64,000 bases of DNA from an uncultured Colwellia sp. (GCA_913063325.1 CAJXYE010000011.1:1-64000), one strand, 5' to 3'; positions 36,922 through 45,387 are shown, counted from the first letter of the stretch. Notes: generated by a model from the sequence alone, not told the origin. Program-made: numbers and translations.

Positions 36922-37677
36922 ATGTTCAAAGGTTTTAATAAGATGTTATTATCAATTTCCCTGCTACTTTCTAGTTCAATCGCTAGCGCATCTTTGATCA
37001 CTAATGGCAGTTTTGAAGAGCTACTCTTTATTGATAATTCTAAGCCTCAAGGTCTTGTGCATAAAACTAATTTAGCGAGCTTTGGAAACAAAAATAGCGC
37101 TTGGGATGTTTTTTATTCACTACCCGGCTGGGTAACTACCGCTGGTAACGGTATCGAGTTACAAAAAAATATTGTCACTAAATCTGCCGATGGTCAACAA
37201 CACGTTGAACTTGACTCTCACCCTCGAGGCTCATCAAATGCTGTAATGACTCAAACGCTTGATTCACTCACTGTCGGCGCAACTTATTTATTAGAGTTTT
37301 CTTACAAGCCGCGCACTAATCAGACCAACGATAATGGCATCAATGTTTTTTGGTATGACGCTGCAACAGATTTCAATTTTGATATGAATGCAGACTTTAA
37401 AGTTAATGGTAAAAGAAAAAATAATCCAGAGTGGTCGGTACAGTCAGTGATATTGACAGCACAGTCTGAAACTATGGATTTAAGCTTTGGTGCCTTTGGT
37501 AAAGAAAATTCGCTAGGTGGTTTACTTGATAACGTCTCGTTAGTACAAGTCAGTGCTGGTCTTGTGGCTAGTGTCCCTGAACCATCTATGTTTGTCTTAT
37601 CATTACTTGGCTTTGCCGCATTAATTCGCCGCCAGCAGAAAAATATAACATCTAGATTTTTATTAGTTTCAAAATAA
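36922..37677 (+). CDS. PEP-CTERM-anchored exported protein (DUF642-like)
   Basis: A 251-residue protein. The signal peptide covers about 1-23 (MLLSISLLLSSSIASAS), then a beta-sandwich domain with ITNGSFEE, a PGW-type motif (LPGWVTT), VELDSH and TYLLEFSYKPR, which fits the DUF642/choice-of-anchor class of galactose-binding-like folds. The C-terminus has the PEP-CTERM sorting signal VPEPSMFVLSLLGFAALIRRQQ: VPEP, a membrane helix and arginines. Exosortase would cut there and release or anchor the protein to surface polysaccharide. An extra ten-residue tail (ITSRFLLVSK) follows the basic end, unusual for the family. Start at ATG 36922; upstream in-frame codons include no signal peptide. Confidence 0.85.
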   Translation: MFKGFNKMLLSISLLLSSSIASASLITNGSFEELLFIDNSKPQGLVHKTNLASFGNKNSAWDVFYSLPGWVTTAGNGIELQKNIVTKSADGQQHVELDSHPRGSSNAVMTQTLDSLTVGATYLLEFSYKPRTNQTNDNGINVFWYDAATDFNFDMNADFKVNGKRKNNPEWSVQSVILTAQSETMDLSFGAFGKENSLGGLLDNVSLVQVSAGLVASVPEPSMFVLSLLGFAALIRRQQKNITSRFLLVSK

Positions 37678-37685
37678 ACCTGATT

Positions 37686-37734
37686 AAACTTTCTCAGCCA
37701 GCCCCCCTCTTTTTAAGAGTGGTTGAGAAAGTTT
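37686..37734 (+). terminator. Long hairpin after PEP-CTERM gene
   Basis: AAACTTTCTCA and TGAGAAAGTTT (plus adjoining GCC/GGT pairs) make a 14-bp stem 9 bp after the stop of the PEP-CTERM gene, with an A/T-rich loop. Confidence 0.7.
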
Positions 37735-37883
37735 CCCACTTAAGTGCAAATTAACAACTGTGAAACTTAGATATCCAAATAGAAATAAATCTCACCTTTA
37801 AAGAGTATAAAATACTTGTTGAATGACTCCGTGCATGATGAAATATAGTCAATGTGTTTTCCAATCAATTAAAAGATTCTTTC

Positions 37884-38501
37884 ATGTTTCAGTTATTCAA
37901 AGCTTTAGTATTACCATTTATTATAATTTCACTATTATCTGTTGGTATAATCACAACCATAAAGATAGATTTTTTTCTGTTAGAAAATAAATTAGAGGAA
38001 GATTCACTCACTGAGTTCTTTCAATTACTACTATTATTTACGAGTATTATTACCTTTGCCTGGTCAGCAAAGAAAGTAGAAGAATCTCGAACTCTTTTTA
38101 TATTAATTTCAGGATTTTTAGGCTGTATGTTCATAAGAGAAATGGATTTTTATTTGGATATGATTGTACACGGTTTTTGGTTTTACCCTGCTATTTTATT
38201 AGCAATATTAGTTATTACATACAGCATAAAAAACAATGATTTACTAATTCATTCCGTACGTGTATTCAGCAAAACAAATGTATATTTTAATCTTTTGGTA
38301 GGCTTAATTATTATCATGGTATTTAGTCGCTTATTTGGATCAGGAACACTTTGGAAAGAAATCATGAATGATGATTATAATCATATTTATAAAACAATTA
38401 TTCAAGAAGGATTGGAGTTATTTGGCTATATGTTTATATTTATTGCTTCTTTGCACCAATTTAGAAGTGTACAAAGAATGCCTCATAATGACATATCGTG
38501 A
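37884..38501 (+). CDS. Hypothetical membrane protein, paralogue of the 40419 gene
   Basis: A 206-residue protein with about six hydrophobic helices (near residues 5-27, 37-55, 63-82, 88-105, 130-148 and 175-193). Conserved with its paralogue at 40419-41057: FLLEN/FFLEN, DSLTE/QSLTE, MIVHGFWFYP, FSRLFGSGTLWK and YKTIIQEGLELFGY. These loops (Glu, Asp, His, Trp) may form a site at the membrane surface. I do not recognise a named family. ATG 37884 gives the same start (MFQLFKALVLPF) as the paralogue, so it is chosen over the codon at 37854. The gene stands alone. Confidence 0.75.
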   Translation: MFQLFKALVLPFIIISLLSVGIITTIKIDFFLLENKLEEDSLTEFFQLLLLFTSIITFAWSAKKVEESRTLFILISGFLGCMFIREMDFYLDMIVHGFWFYPAILLAILVITYSIKNNDLLIHSVRVFSKTNVYFNLLVGLIIIMVFSRLFGSGTLWKEIMNDDYNHIYKTIIQEGLELFGYMFIFIASLHQFRSVQRMPHNDIS

Positions 38502-38700
38502 AGAAAAGCTAAGTTATTATAAAATAAACTTATTCTCTATACCAATATCGATTTTGCATCATAGAGGAGCATTTTGATACTGATTTTTGGAGCAGGATAA
38601 GTCTCGTTTTTACATTAGTTAAAATTAAATCGTGAAATACCAACTACAGCAATGAGCTTAAAAAAGTCATGAACTCAGGATTATGCGTAGTCCAAAAAAC

Positions 38701-38736
38701 TCTCATTTTTTGACACCATTCTCATTTTTTATGACA
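38701..38736. promoter_or_regulatory. Direct repeat, 19-bp period
   Basis: TCTCATTTTTTGACA is followed 19 bp later by TCTCATTTTTTATGACA. A 19-bp direct repeat is like many AraC-family sites, but here it sits between two gene 3' ends, so a role is uncertain. The rest of the 38502-38761 gap shows nothing. Confidence 0.3.
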
Positions 38737-38761
38737 ACCCACACAACTAATGCTTATCAAA

Positions 38762-39910
38762 CTAGTGAGCAGTAAAAAAAGTCGCCTTAATCTCACTAAA
38801 ACCATTAAGTTTTAATTGTTCAGCTTTTTGTTCTAATTCACTATGATCTTTACATCCTGTTGCTAAAGTATATAAGCAAGACAACATAAACAATACTAAT
38901 TCATCTTGTTTATCTCCCTTCACTTCTAGTTTACTCACCTTATCTAAATGATTAAGTTGCTTAATAACACTAGCATCGATATGCCATAAAGATAACATCA
39001 AGCTTGAAGCCGTATAGACACTCATATTCATAACCTCATGAATATGATGATTAAGTGAATGTAAATCATCAATGCCGCGTAGTGAATGCAACATAAGTTG
39101 ATGTTTAATTGCATCTTTATGACACAGTAATAACATGCCTAATAAACCAAAAACCAGTACTTGTTCAATCAAATTATTATCAAGCTTAACGTCAATTCCA
39201 GCAGATTTTCTCATCTGTTTAAAGAAGTTTGGCGCTATTAAAAATACATTGGTACATTGCTCTATGACACTCCCATCTACATGAGTTACAAGCGCATCTT
39301 TAACAGCATAAATAACCGCTAAGTTAACTACCGTATTAATACCTAAACTTCTGCTAATTGCTTCTTCGATATTATTGGGTGTTTTACCATAAATAGCTTT
39401 ACTCGCAAGCCCCATCAAGCGCCCGGTGAAAATCGGATCTTTAGCTACAATTTCGATAACTCGTTGCAGGTCAAAATTGTCTTGATCTTTTTCCTCTATT
39501 AACTGTTGGCAACTATCTGGTAAAGGAGGCATGCTCTTCGCGATAACGCTTAAGTTCTGTTGATTATTTTGATCATTACCTACCAGGGATAACTCACGAA
39601 ATTGAGAAGGTCTTATTCCAAACTTATGACGAAAAGCACGCTCAAAAGTCGCGCGTTCAGAGTAACCTAACTTCACCACTAAGCTATCGATGCTCATATG
39701 TAGCGTCAATAAATCGTGTACGCACAATTCATTCAAGTATTTTTGATGAATAAGTTTAAAAGTAGTTTCTTCTTGGCTGAGTTTTCGCCTAAAAGAAGTT
39801 ATGCTCATCGCTAACTCGGCAGCACATTGCTCAATAGTCAGCTTTGCTGGCACTGCACTTTTTATGAGCTGAGCATTGACGCCTTCGGTTAAGAGTATTT
39901 TTTTATTCAT
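38762..39910 (-). CDS. AraC-type DNA-binding domain fused to an HDOD domain
   Basis: A 382-residue protein. Residues about 22-108 form an AraC-type double helix-turn-helix (LTIEQCAAELAMSITSFRRKLSQ; then SIDSLVVKLGYSERATFERAFRHKFGIRPSQFR in two pieces, SLVVKLGYSERATF and AFRHKFGIRPSQFR). From about 125 a HDOD domain follows (MPPLPDSCQQLI, VEIVAKDPIFTGRLMGLAS, EEAISRSLGINTVVNLAV). HDOD proteins are HD-like but inactive scaffolds in signalling. The usual AraC order, sensor first and HTH last, is reversed. The gene lies between two paralogous membrane protein genes. The target and signal are unknown. Confidence 0.85.
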   Translation of the reverse strand: MNKKILLTEGVNAQLIKSAVPAKLTIEQCAAELAMSITSFRRKLSQEETTFKLIHQKYLNELCVHDLLTLHMSIDSLVVKLGYSERATFERAFRHKFGIRPSQFRELSLVGNDQNNQQNLSVIAKSMPPLPDSCQQLIEEKDQDNFDLQRVIEIVAKDPIFTGRLMGLASKAIYGKTPNNIEEAISRSLGINTVVNLAVIYAVKDALVTHVDGSVIEQCTNVFLIAPNFFKQMRKSAGIDVKLDNNLIEQVLVFGLLGMLLLCHKDAIKHQLMLHSLRGIDDLHSLNHHIHEVMNMSVYTASSLMLSLWHIDASVIKQLNHLDKVSKLEVKGDKQDELVLFMLSCLYTLATGCKDHSELEQKAEQLKLNGFSEIKATFFTAH

Positions 39911-40063
39911 ATAATTGCGACAGTTTGTGTATTAAAAGCGGCTCAAACTATTATTTAGGCACGGTAATATGCAGTAAATATTGTGTTTGATGTAGTCGTA
40001 TGACTTTCTTAATTTTAAATCATATCGGCAAAAGACGAGATCTGCAAAATAAAATAATTGCTA

Positions 40064-40222
40064 ATACCATATTCATTAAGTTTGTGATCTTATTGTGCTT
40101 AGGAAAAATAAATCATGGCAAGGGGCTTGATTGAGCAATAGCTGGCGTGTGTGATTGAGAGCAACGCAGCCTTGGATTATTTTAATCCGCACAAGTGGAC
40201 AATAATTTAATGAAATGGGTAT
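40064..40222. repeat. Short palindromic-end element (159 bp) in the 39911-40418 gap
   Basis: Left end ATACCATATTCATTAAGTTT and right end ATTTAATGAAATGGGTAT are inverted relative to each other with a few mismatches. Inside is AGCAATAGCTGG and GAGCAACGCAGCC. No coding frame of note. Confidence 0.55.
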
Positions 40223-40361
40223 AACACTATTACTTGCTTCTAAAGATAATAGAATCGCCAAAGAGCATCATAAGTAAGTGCTTACAATAAACCTATTTAA
40301 AAAATGATTAAAGGATAGTTGAGCGATAAAGTGAAACACTAATATGAGGAAGTTTAGCCGT

Positions 40362-40389
40362 ATAAAGAAAGCCGTTATCATCGATAACG
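40362..40389 (-). terminator. Terminator of the membrane protein operon
   Basis: CGTTATC-ATC-GATAACG is a 7-bp perfect stem followed on the minus strand by GCTTTCTTTATA, 30 bp past the stop of the gene ending at 40419. Confidence 0.65.
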
Positions 40390-40418
40390 ACTTAAAATAA
40401 TTAATCAATTAGTGCTAC

Positions 40419-41057
40419 CTAATGGGTAGTAAGAGGTAGATAAGTGCTTTCAGTACTTTGATTATTTTTAATTTCTTGTAGTTGATAAAAAGAGCCTATA
40501 AATAAGAACAGATAACCAAATAACTCTAAACCTTCTTGGATAATTGTTTTATAGATATGATGGTAATCCTCATTCATTACATCTTTCCATAATGTACCTG
40601 AGCCAAATAATCGGCTGAAAATCATAATAATCACTAAACCAATAAGAATATTAAAGTATGCTTTGCTTTGTCCAAATGAGCGAACAGAGCGAAGTAAAAA
40701 TTCATCGTTTTTGATACTGTATATTATCACCGAACTTGCTAAGAGTATGGTCGGATAGAACCAAAAGCCATGTACTATCATATCAAAATAATAATCAAGC
40801 TCTCGTAAAAGCATACAGCCAAAAAATCCCGCGACTAAGATAAAAAACGTTCGTGATTCTTGCTCTTTGTATGCTGACCAAGAAAAAATAGCCACGCTAG
40901 CGAGTAATAACAATTGTTGAAATATTTCGGTGAGAGATTGCTCCGAGAGATTATTTTCTAAGAAGAAATAATCGATGTTAATTACGCTAATAACACCTGC
41001 CGATAATAATGATATTAAGATAAAAGGTAATACTAATTCTTTAAATAATAAAAACAC
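40419..41057 (-). CDS. Hypothetical membrane protein, paralogue of the 37884 gene
   Basis: A 212-residue protein with about six hydrophobic helices and the same conserved loops as its paralogue (FFLENNL, QSLTEIFQ, LRELDYYFDMIVHGFWFYP, FSRLFGSGTLWK, IYKTIIQEGLELFGY). It has an extra polar tail (NNQSTESTYLPLTTH). It follows the MlaC-like gene by 72 bp on the same strand, so it probably belongs to that TetR-controlled operon. The two paralogues lie about 2 kb apart in opposite orientation with the AraC-HDOD gene between them, which suggests local duplication with inversion. Function unknown. Confidence 0.78.
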   Translation of the reverse strand: MFLLFKELVLPFILISLLSAGVISVINIDYFFLENNLSEQSLTEIFQQLLLLASVAIFSWSAYKEQESRTFFILVAGFFGCMLLRELDYYFDMIVHGFWFYPTILLASSVIIYSIKNDEFLLRSVRSFGQSKAYFNILIGLVIIMIFSRLFGSGTLWKDVMNEDYHHIYKTIIQEGLELFGYLFLFIGSFYQLQEIKNNQSTESTYLPLTTH

Positions 41058-41129
41058 AACAAACTCCGTTGACGATAAATAAAAGGTAAAATAGCTTTAT
41101 TAAGTAATATTGCTTATCCAGAGCTCAGG

Positions 41130-41783
41130 TTACTTAGCTAAAGCGGCTAATTCTAAGGTAACGTGATCTATACCCTGCTTAGTTATTTTTTTATTTAACT
41201 CAGCTTGTTTAGTGCTTAATAACGAGATGCCTTCTACCGTAATATCAAATGCTTTCCATTGTTTTGTTTTTTTATTCTGTCTCATTTGAAAAACAATATT
41301 AATCGTAGGAGCGCCTTGTTCAATAATTTTAGTTTTAATACCAATAATTCTTTTACCCTTAGTTGGTTTTTCTGATTCAAAAACAACTTCTTGATTCTTA
41401 TATTTAGATAAAGCAATAGAGTAGGTTCTTACTAAATAATGGCGCATGGCTTCAACAAATTCAGCACGTTGCTCTTTTGATATTTTCTTTAAATGTTTAC
41501 CTAAAATACGGTATGAAGCATAACGATAATCTACTGATGGCATTAATTCTTCTTCAACAATATCGCGAATTAAATGTGGAAACTTAGCAATTGCTTGTTG
41601 ATTTGCAGATAGTCGTGAAAACAAGTTAGTACCTGCCGTTTTTAATACCACATAAGGTGAGGTGGCCTCTGATGTAGAGTCTGAACTAGCCGTCTGTGAT
41701 GTAGAATAAGGTGTTGCTGATACAACAGAAAGCGTCGATATTAAAACCAAGGTTAATATAGTTTTTGCTACGAATACTCGCAT
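41130..41783 (-). CDS. mlaC: MlaC-like periplasmic phospholipid-binding protein (Ttg2D family), orphan
   Basis: A 217-residue exported protein. The signal peptide is at about 1-23, then a Ser/Thr-rich linker, then the MlaC fold (about 45-200): FPHLIRDIVEEELMPSVDYRYASYRILGKHLKKIS, broken here as LIRDIVEEELMP, DYRYASYRILG and AEFVEAMRHYLVRTYSIAL, then WKAFDITVEGISLL. MlaC shuttles phospholipid between the outer and inner membrane. The rest of the Mla transporter (mlaFEDB) is absent here, so this is a second, separate copy. Two copies of a TetR-type operator lie in its promoter region and the tetR gene is next to it, so induction by a small molecule is likely (inference). Confidence 0.86.
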   Translation of the reverse strand: MRVFVAKTILTLVLISTLSVVSATPYSTSQTASSDSTSEATSPYVVLKTAGTNLFSRLSANQQAIAKFPHLIRDIVEEELMPSVDYRYASYRILGKHLKKISKEQRAEFVEAMRHYLVRTYSIALSKYKNQEVVFESEKPTKGKRIIGIKTKIIEQGAPTINIVFQMRQNKKTKQWKAFDITVEGISLLSTKQAELNKKITKQGIDHVTLELAALAK

Positions 41784-41829
41784 GCTAGGGATCCTTAAAG
41801 AGTAAAATGGTATTGCGAATTATGCTCAA

Positions 41830-41888
41830 GGCATACCGACCAAGCGGTATGCCTTTCAATAACCAGAGAATAGCACCGACCGCTCGGT
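41830..41888. promoter_or_regulatory. Two TetR-type operators in the mlaC-like promoter
   Basis: Site 1, ACCGACCAAGCGGT (41835-41848), sits in a 9-bp perfect inverted repeat GGCATACCG / CGGTATGCC (41830-41853). Site 2, ACCGACCGCTCGGT (41875-41888), differs in the middle. The same 14-mer, one base changed, lies before the tetR gene (42639-42652). Confidence 0.72.
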
Positions 41889-42002
41889 TTGTGAAATAGA
41901 TCCTAAAGAATAAAAAAGTTTACAAAAGTGTAAATAGGAATAAGCGTTTTAAAATAAAGCGGGGATAATTGAAGACTATATTAACAAAAAATAAATCAGC
42001 GT

Positions 42003-42587
42003 TTACTTTTTTAAAGCTCTAATATAAAGACATAACTCAGCGATTACTTGTTGAAATAATGCCTTATTACGAGAGCTTTTACTTAGGCTAGTAGCACCAT
42101 TTAACGCAGCAACAATAAAATAACCTACTTGGCTAAATGCTAACTCTGCACGCAAGTTTTCACTGACTTTTTCAAGCGCTTCAACAATCAACTGATTTAA
42201 TTGTTCTTGCATAGATAAAATACGTAACCGAAAACCTTCATCAACATTTGCCATTTCTTCACACAGGTTATTAAGCGGACAACCACAAACAACTTCGCTG
42301 CATGACATTTCTTCTGTCATTGTTGTTAAAAAGTCACATAAACCTTCAATAGGGTCTTCAACCGACAAAGGCGACTGCCACACACCTAAAAACATTGGAG
42401 TATAAACTTCTTCAAATACGGCGTATCCCAGCTCCATTTTACTGGTGAAGTGATGATAAAGCGCACCTTTGGATATTTCACAGCGGTTGAGAATAACTGA
42501 CAAACTAGTCGCTTTATAACCATGTTGATGAATTTCATCGGCTGCTACGGATAAAATATTTTGGCGGGTTTGCTCTGCATCACTCAT
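42003..42587 (-). CDS. TetR/AcrR family transcriptional repressor
   Basis: A 194-residue regulator. The N-terminal HTH is clear: TRQNILSVAADEIHQHGYKATSLSVI then ISKGALYHHFTSKMELGYAV. The C-terminal ligand domain is helical and has an unusual cysteine cluster (SCSEVVCGCPLNNLCEE, about residues 94-110); these could be a ligand or redox site, and match the C-terminal region of TetR proteins of the TetR_C_16/YxaF type only loosely. ACCAACCGCTCGGT lies 50 bp upstream of its start and two more copies lie before the MlaC-like gene, so it likely represses both. The ATG at 42587 is preferred to a TTG at 42599. Confidence 0.9.
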   Translation of the reverse strand: MSDAEQTRQNILSVAADEIHQHGYKATSLSVILNRCEISKGALYHHFTSKMELGYAVFEEVYTPMFLGVWQSPLSVEDPIEGLCDFLTTMTEEMSCSEVVCGCPLNNLCEEMANVDEGFRLRILSMQEQLNQLIVEALEKVSENLRAELAFSQVGYFIVAALNGATSLSKSSRNKALFQQVIAELCLYIRALKK

Positions 42588-42638
42588 GGTACTACTCAAT
42601 TATTTAATTAATTAAACGGTTTAATCAATTAAATAATA

Positions 42639-42652
42639 ACCAACCGCTCGGT
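42639..42652. promoter_or_regulatory. TetR-type operator before tetR gene
   Basis: ACCAACCGCTCGGT matches the operators at 41835 and 41875 and suggests autorepression. An AT-rich near-palindrome, ATTAAACGGTTTAAT, lies just downstream toward the gene. Confidence 0.68.
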
Positions 42653-42717
42653 ATGTTGCAAGCTTAGCCTCAATACTCAGCCTTCAAATTTAATAAATAC
42701 AACAGCTATTAAGGGGT

Positions 42718-42983
42718 TATACCCGTTCCGCCTGAAGATGCAGCTTCAGAGTTAAGCTAGGAAATCAGATCAAGGCGCATTACGAAACTAATGGTCACTC
42801 CCTTAGTAAGTAGTGCAACGCTGAACTGGTTTTCTAGCTTAGCTCCCTACGGGCAAGCCGAGAAAGGGCCATCTCCAGCGTTATTGATTTTGAGAAGGGA
42901 ATAACCATTCTCTTCAACCAATGCCTTGTAGTTAACCCTTTCTCGACTTGCTAAAATCTGCATCTTCAAGTGGAGCGGGTATA
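42718..42983. repeat. Palindromic-end repeat, variant family (266 bp)
   Basis: Left end TATACCCGTTCCGCCTGAAG and right end CTTCAAGTGGAGCGGGTATA are inverted, with mismatches. It shares with R1 the TATACCCGTT tip and a TAGTGCAACG block, and shares with the elements at 13562 and 60419 the core here read on the minus strand (42879-42927). Coding potential is not seen. Confidence 0.8.
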
Positions 42984-43139
42984 TATGCTACTTGAAAATT
43001 AAAAGATAATAGGGTTCAATAGCCCCACTTTATCGATAACATATTAATAGATAGAATAAAATTAGATAACCATTGTTCACATTGTGACCATACTAAAATA
43101 GAAAATATATCTACTGTCGTTAGCTTTTATTTCAATCAC

Positions 43140-43172
43140 TACATTTTGTTACAGGTGATGGATCTTGTTACG
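43140..43172 (+). promoter_or_regulatory. RstA box, tandem, upstream of cassette B
   Basis: TACATTTTGTTACA (43140-43153) matches the E. coli RstA consensus TACATNTNGTTACA at every defined position. A second, weaker copy TGGATCTTGTTACG starts 19 bp later (43159). The 32-bp block 43141-43172 recurs at 46709-46740 with one mismatch. It lies about 60 bp before the OmpV-like gene of cassette B. Confidence 0.78.
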
Positions 43173-43232
43173 TAAATATCCTTTTAGGCCCTACATAATG
43201 TATGCAGATTTCAACAACGCAGATAAAAACAA

Positions 43233-44093
43233 ATGAATAACACCAAATTAAACAAGTCACTGATTCCACACCTTTCCCTTGCTACTATCATCTTTGCCAG
43301 CACTCCCTTTTCTAGTGATATTTTTGCTAGCGATATTAGCCAAAACCTCAGAAATAATACCGAGCAAGTCAGTGATTCAGAGGATTACCTTGAAATAGGG
43401 TTAATGACTAGAATACGCGATACACAAACTTTTAAAAGCTCTAACGGTAAAGGTAGTTATACCAGTACGGGCCTGTTTATTAATGGCAGTTATACCTGGA
43501 ATAATTTATTTATTGAAAACTATAGTGAAAGTGGTCATGGACTGGTCGTGGGTTATAACGCTTTTACTAATGATAATTGGTCGTTAGATTTGATGGCTAC
43601 CTCGGGTTGGCTCAAAGTTAACTTTGAAAACGACGGTCGATATTCTCCTGATAAAGATGAGTTGATGGTGGGTGGTCGATTGTCTGGCTATGTGGGTAAT
43701 AATATAGTGCAATTTTCCATTAACCAAGATGTCACTGGAGATCACAATGGTACAACTGCTTCAGCTTTAATCGGGCGAAATTGGCAATTAAGAAACTGGA
43801 ATTTTCATGGAATTATCGGCGTTGAATATGTTTCAGCTAAGCTCAATGACTATTATGTCGGCGTATCAGACGAGAGTGCAGCCCGTTGGGATAACTTAGA
43901 TGCCTATAAAGCAGATGAGAGTGTCAGTTTTAGTACCGAATTAGGAGTTACTTATCCTATTTCAGAAGACTGGGTCTTCAGGGCTACTGGCAGGGCACTT
44001 ACCTTACCGGATGCTATTACCGACAGTCCTCGCAGTCGTAGCAAAAAGTCAGTAGCAACATCATTTCATACCAGCATTAGTTATGTATTTTAA
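43233..44093 (+). CDS. MipA/OmpV family outer-membrane protein (cassette B)
   Basis: A 286-residue exported protein. The signal peptide runs to about residue 32 (SSDIFAS). The barrel shows MipA/OmpV features: GLMTRIRDTQTF, GLVVGYNAFTNDNWSLD, GRLSGYVGNN, and the family's GVEYVSAKLNDYYVGVSDES, ending in SISYVF with the terminal Phe for Bam-assisted insertion. It lacks the cysteine-rich N-terminal region of the cassette A copy. It is the first gene of the four-gene cassette and is preceded by tandem RstA boxes, so it is a direct target candidate of the regulator two genes later. MipA/OmpV proteins have been linked to murein hydrolase scaffolding and to antimicrobial response. Confidence 0.88.
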   Translation: MNNTKLNKSLIPHLSLATIIFASTPFSSDIFASDISQNLRNNTEQVSDSEDYLEIGLMTRIRDTQTFKSSNGKGSYTSTGLFINGSYTWNNLFIENYSESGHGLVVGYNAFTNDNWSLDLMATSGWLKVNFENDGRYSPDKDELMVGGRLSGYVGNNIVQFSINQDVTGDHNGTTASALIGRNWQLRNWNFHGIIGVEYVSAKLNDYYVGVSDESAARWDNLDAYKADESVSFSTELGVTYPISEDWVFRATGRALTLPDAITDSPRSRSKKSVATSFHTSISYVF

Positions 44094-44106
44094 GGGAAAT
44101 ATAAAG

Positions 44107-44583
44107 ATGACTCTTCTTAAATATACAAACAAAGCACAGGTAAATGCCAATAAAGCTTTTAACTTGTATACAGTAGTTTTCCTGCTCATTGGCTACTGCC
44201 TTATCTCATTTTCTGCGAATGCAGAGACCACACAAGGTATTACCTCGTTAAGTAATACCGAGCAATTGACGCAACTGAAAGTAACACCGAAACCTTGTGT
44301 TGCTCTTCGTAAGGGACAGAAATGTTACCTTGAGGTGACTTTTAGTTGGCAACATCCAGAAATAAGCAATTATTGTTTGGTTAATTCAACAACCAATAAA
44401 ACAATCAAGTGTTGGCGACAGCAGACCAAAGGCCAGTACAGTTTTGATTTTCAATCAAGATTAAGTAATGACTTTGCGCTACGTAAACAGGAATCATCTG
44501 TAGATATAGCCCGAACAACAATACCTGTGGCCTGGGTATACAAATCATCAAAACGGGCAAAATCAACTTGGAGACTCTTTTGA
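44107..44583 (+). CDS. DUF3019 family exported protein (cassette B)
   Basis: A 158-residue periplasmic protein. The signal peptide is at about 20-42 (TVVFLLIGYCLISFSANAE). DUF3019 pattern: LKVTPKPCVALRKGQKCYLEV, NYCLV, IKCWR and STWRLF, with the same four cysteines as the cassette A copy. The frame is open from 44083, overlapping the OmpV gene end, but the ATG at 44107 is just behind AAGGGA, as the cassette A copy is behind AGGGG. Length and position are conserved between the cassettes, so OmpV, DUF3019 and the two-component pair are likely one functional set. Confidence 0.86.
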   Translation: MTLLKYTNKAQVNANKAFNLYTVVFLLIGYCLISFSANAETTQGITSLSNTEQLTQLKVTPKPCVALRKGQKCYLEVTFSWQHPEISNYCLVNSTTNKTIKCWRQQTKGQYSFDFQSRLSNDFALRKQESSVDIARTTIPVAWVYKSSKRAKSTWRLF

Positions 44584-44623
44584 TTGAAATTACTCTGATC
44601 AAACCAATTTTGAGGAACAAACT

Positions 44624-45367
44624 TTGACCGAAAGCACTTTACTACAATCAATGACTGGCAAGCATATTATGTTAGTAGAGGACGATATGTCGCTAGCAGA
44701 ATGGTTTAGCGACTATCTTAGCGAACAAGGTTACTTGGTAACGCTGGCTACCCGAGGAGATATAGCCATCGAGTTGATTGAATCTGATCAGCCTGACTTA
44801 GTGATATTAGATATCATGTTACCAGTAAAGGATGGGTTTGAAGTCTGTCAGGCCATTCGACCCTTCTATCATGGTCCCATTTTAATGATGACGGCTCGTG
44901 ATCATGAAACTGACGAAATATTAGGACTAGAGTTAGGCGCTGATGACTATGTCGTTAAACCGGTCAAACCAAGGGTATTACTATCACGAATCAAAGCACT
45001 TTTTCGTCGAGCGACTCCGCAAGAAGTGGTACCCGTCGTAGTAGAAATCGATCCGAATAAAAGAACTTTTGGTCAGCTCTCCATCGATGCCAATTCTAGA
45101 ACAACTACTTTGGCAGGCGCGAAAGTAGCCATTTCTTCAAACGAATTTGATGTACTGTGGCAACTCGCTCTATCAGCAGATACACTTGTTAGTCGCAAAG
45201 AACTAGTGATTCAACGCAGAGGTATTGATTACGATGGCTTTGATCGTTCGATTGATATTCTTATTTCAAGAATACGAAAAAAATTAGCCGACGATGCTAG
45301 TAACCCCTATCGAATAAAAACCGTCTGGGGTAAAGGTTATTTATTTGTTAAAGGTGCTTGGGAGTAA
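44624..45367 (+). CDS. RstA-like OmpR-family response regulator (cassette B)
   Basis: A 247-residue regulator. The receiver has MLVEDDMSLAEW, phosphoacceptor in VILDIMLPVKDGFEV, MTARDHE and YVVKPVKPRVLL. The winged helix has SSNEFDVLWQLALSADTLVSR and DRSIDILISRIRKKL, ending GKGYLFVKGAW. Its nearest relative here is the cassette A regulator. It starts at a TTG with a strong GAGGA site 7 bp before it; the next ATG (44651) is less likely. Tandem RstA boxes stand before the cassette and again before the gene that follows the kinase, so this regulator probably controls both. It ends 20 bp before the kinase gene. Confidence 0.93.
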   Translation: MTESTLLQSMTGKHIMLVEDDMSLAEWFSDYLSEQGYLVTLATRGDIAIELIESDQPDLVILDIMLPVKDGFEVCQAIRPFYHGPILMMTARDHETDEILGLELGADDYVVKPVKPRVLLSRIKALFRRATPQEVVPVVVEIDPNKRTFGQLSIDANSRTTTLAGAKVAISSNEFDVLWQLALSADTLVSRKELVIQRRGIDYDGFDRSIDILISRIRKKLADDASNPYRIKTVWGKGYLFVKGAWE

Positions 45368-45387
45368 CTTATGCCTTGGAATATACC

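Noticed and set aside
42718-42983. Small RNA gene
   Set aside because: The sequence folds well but so do all related palindromic-end repeats; there is no separate promoter or terminator to support a transcript.
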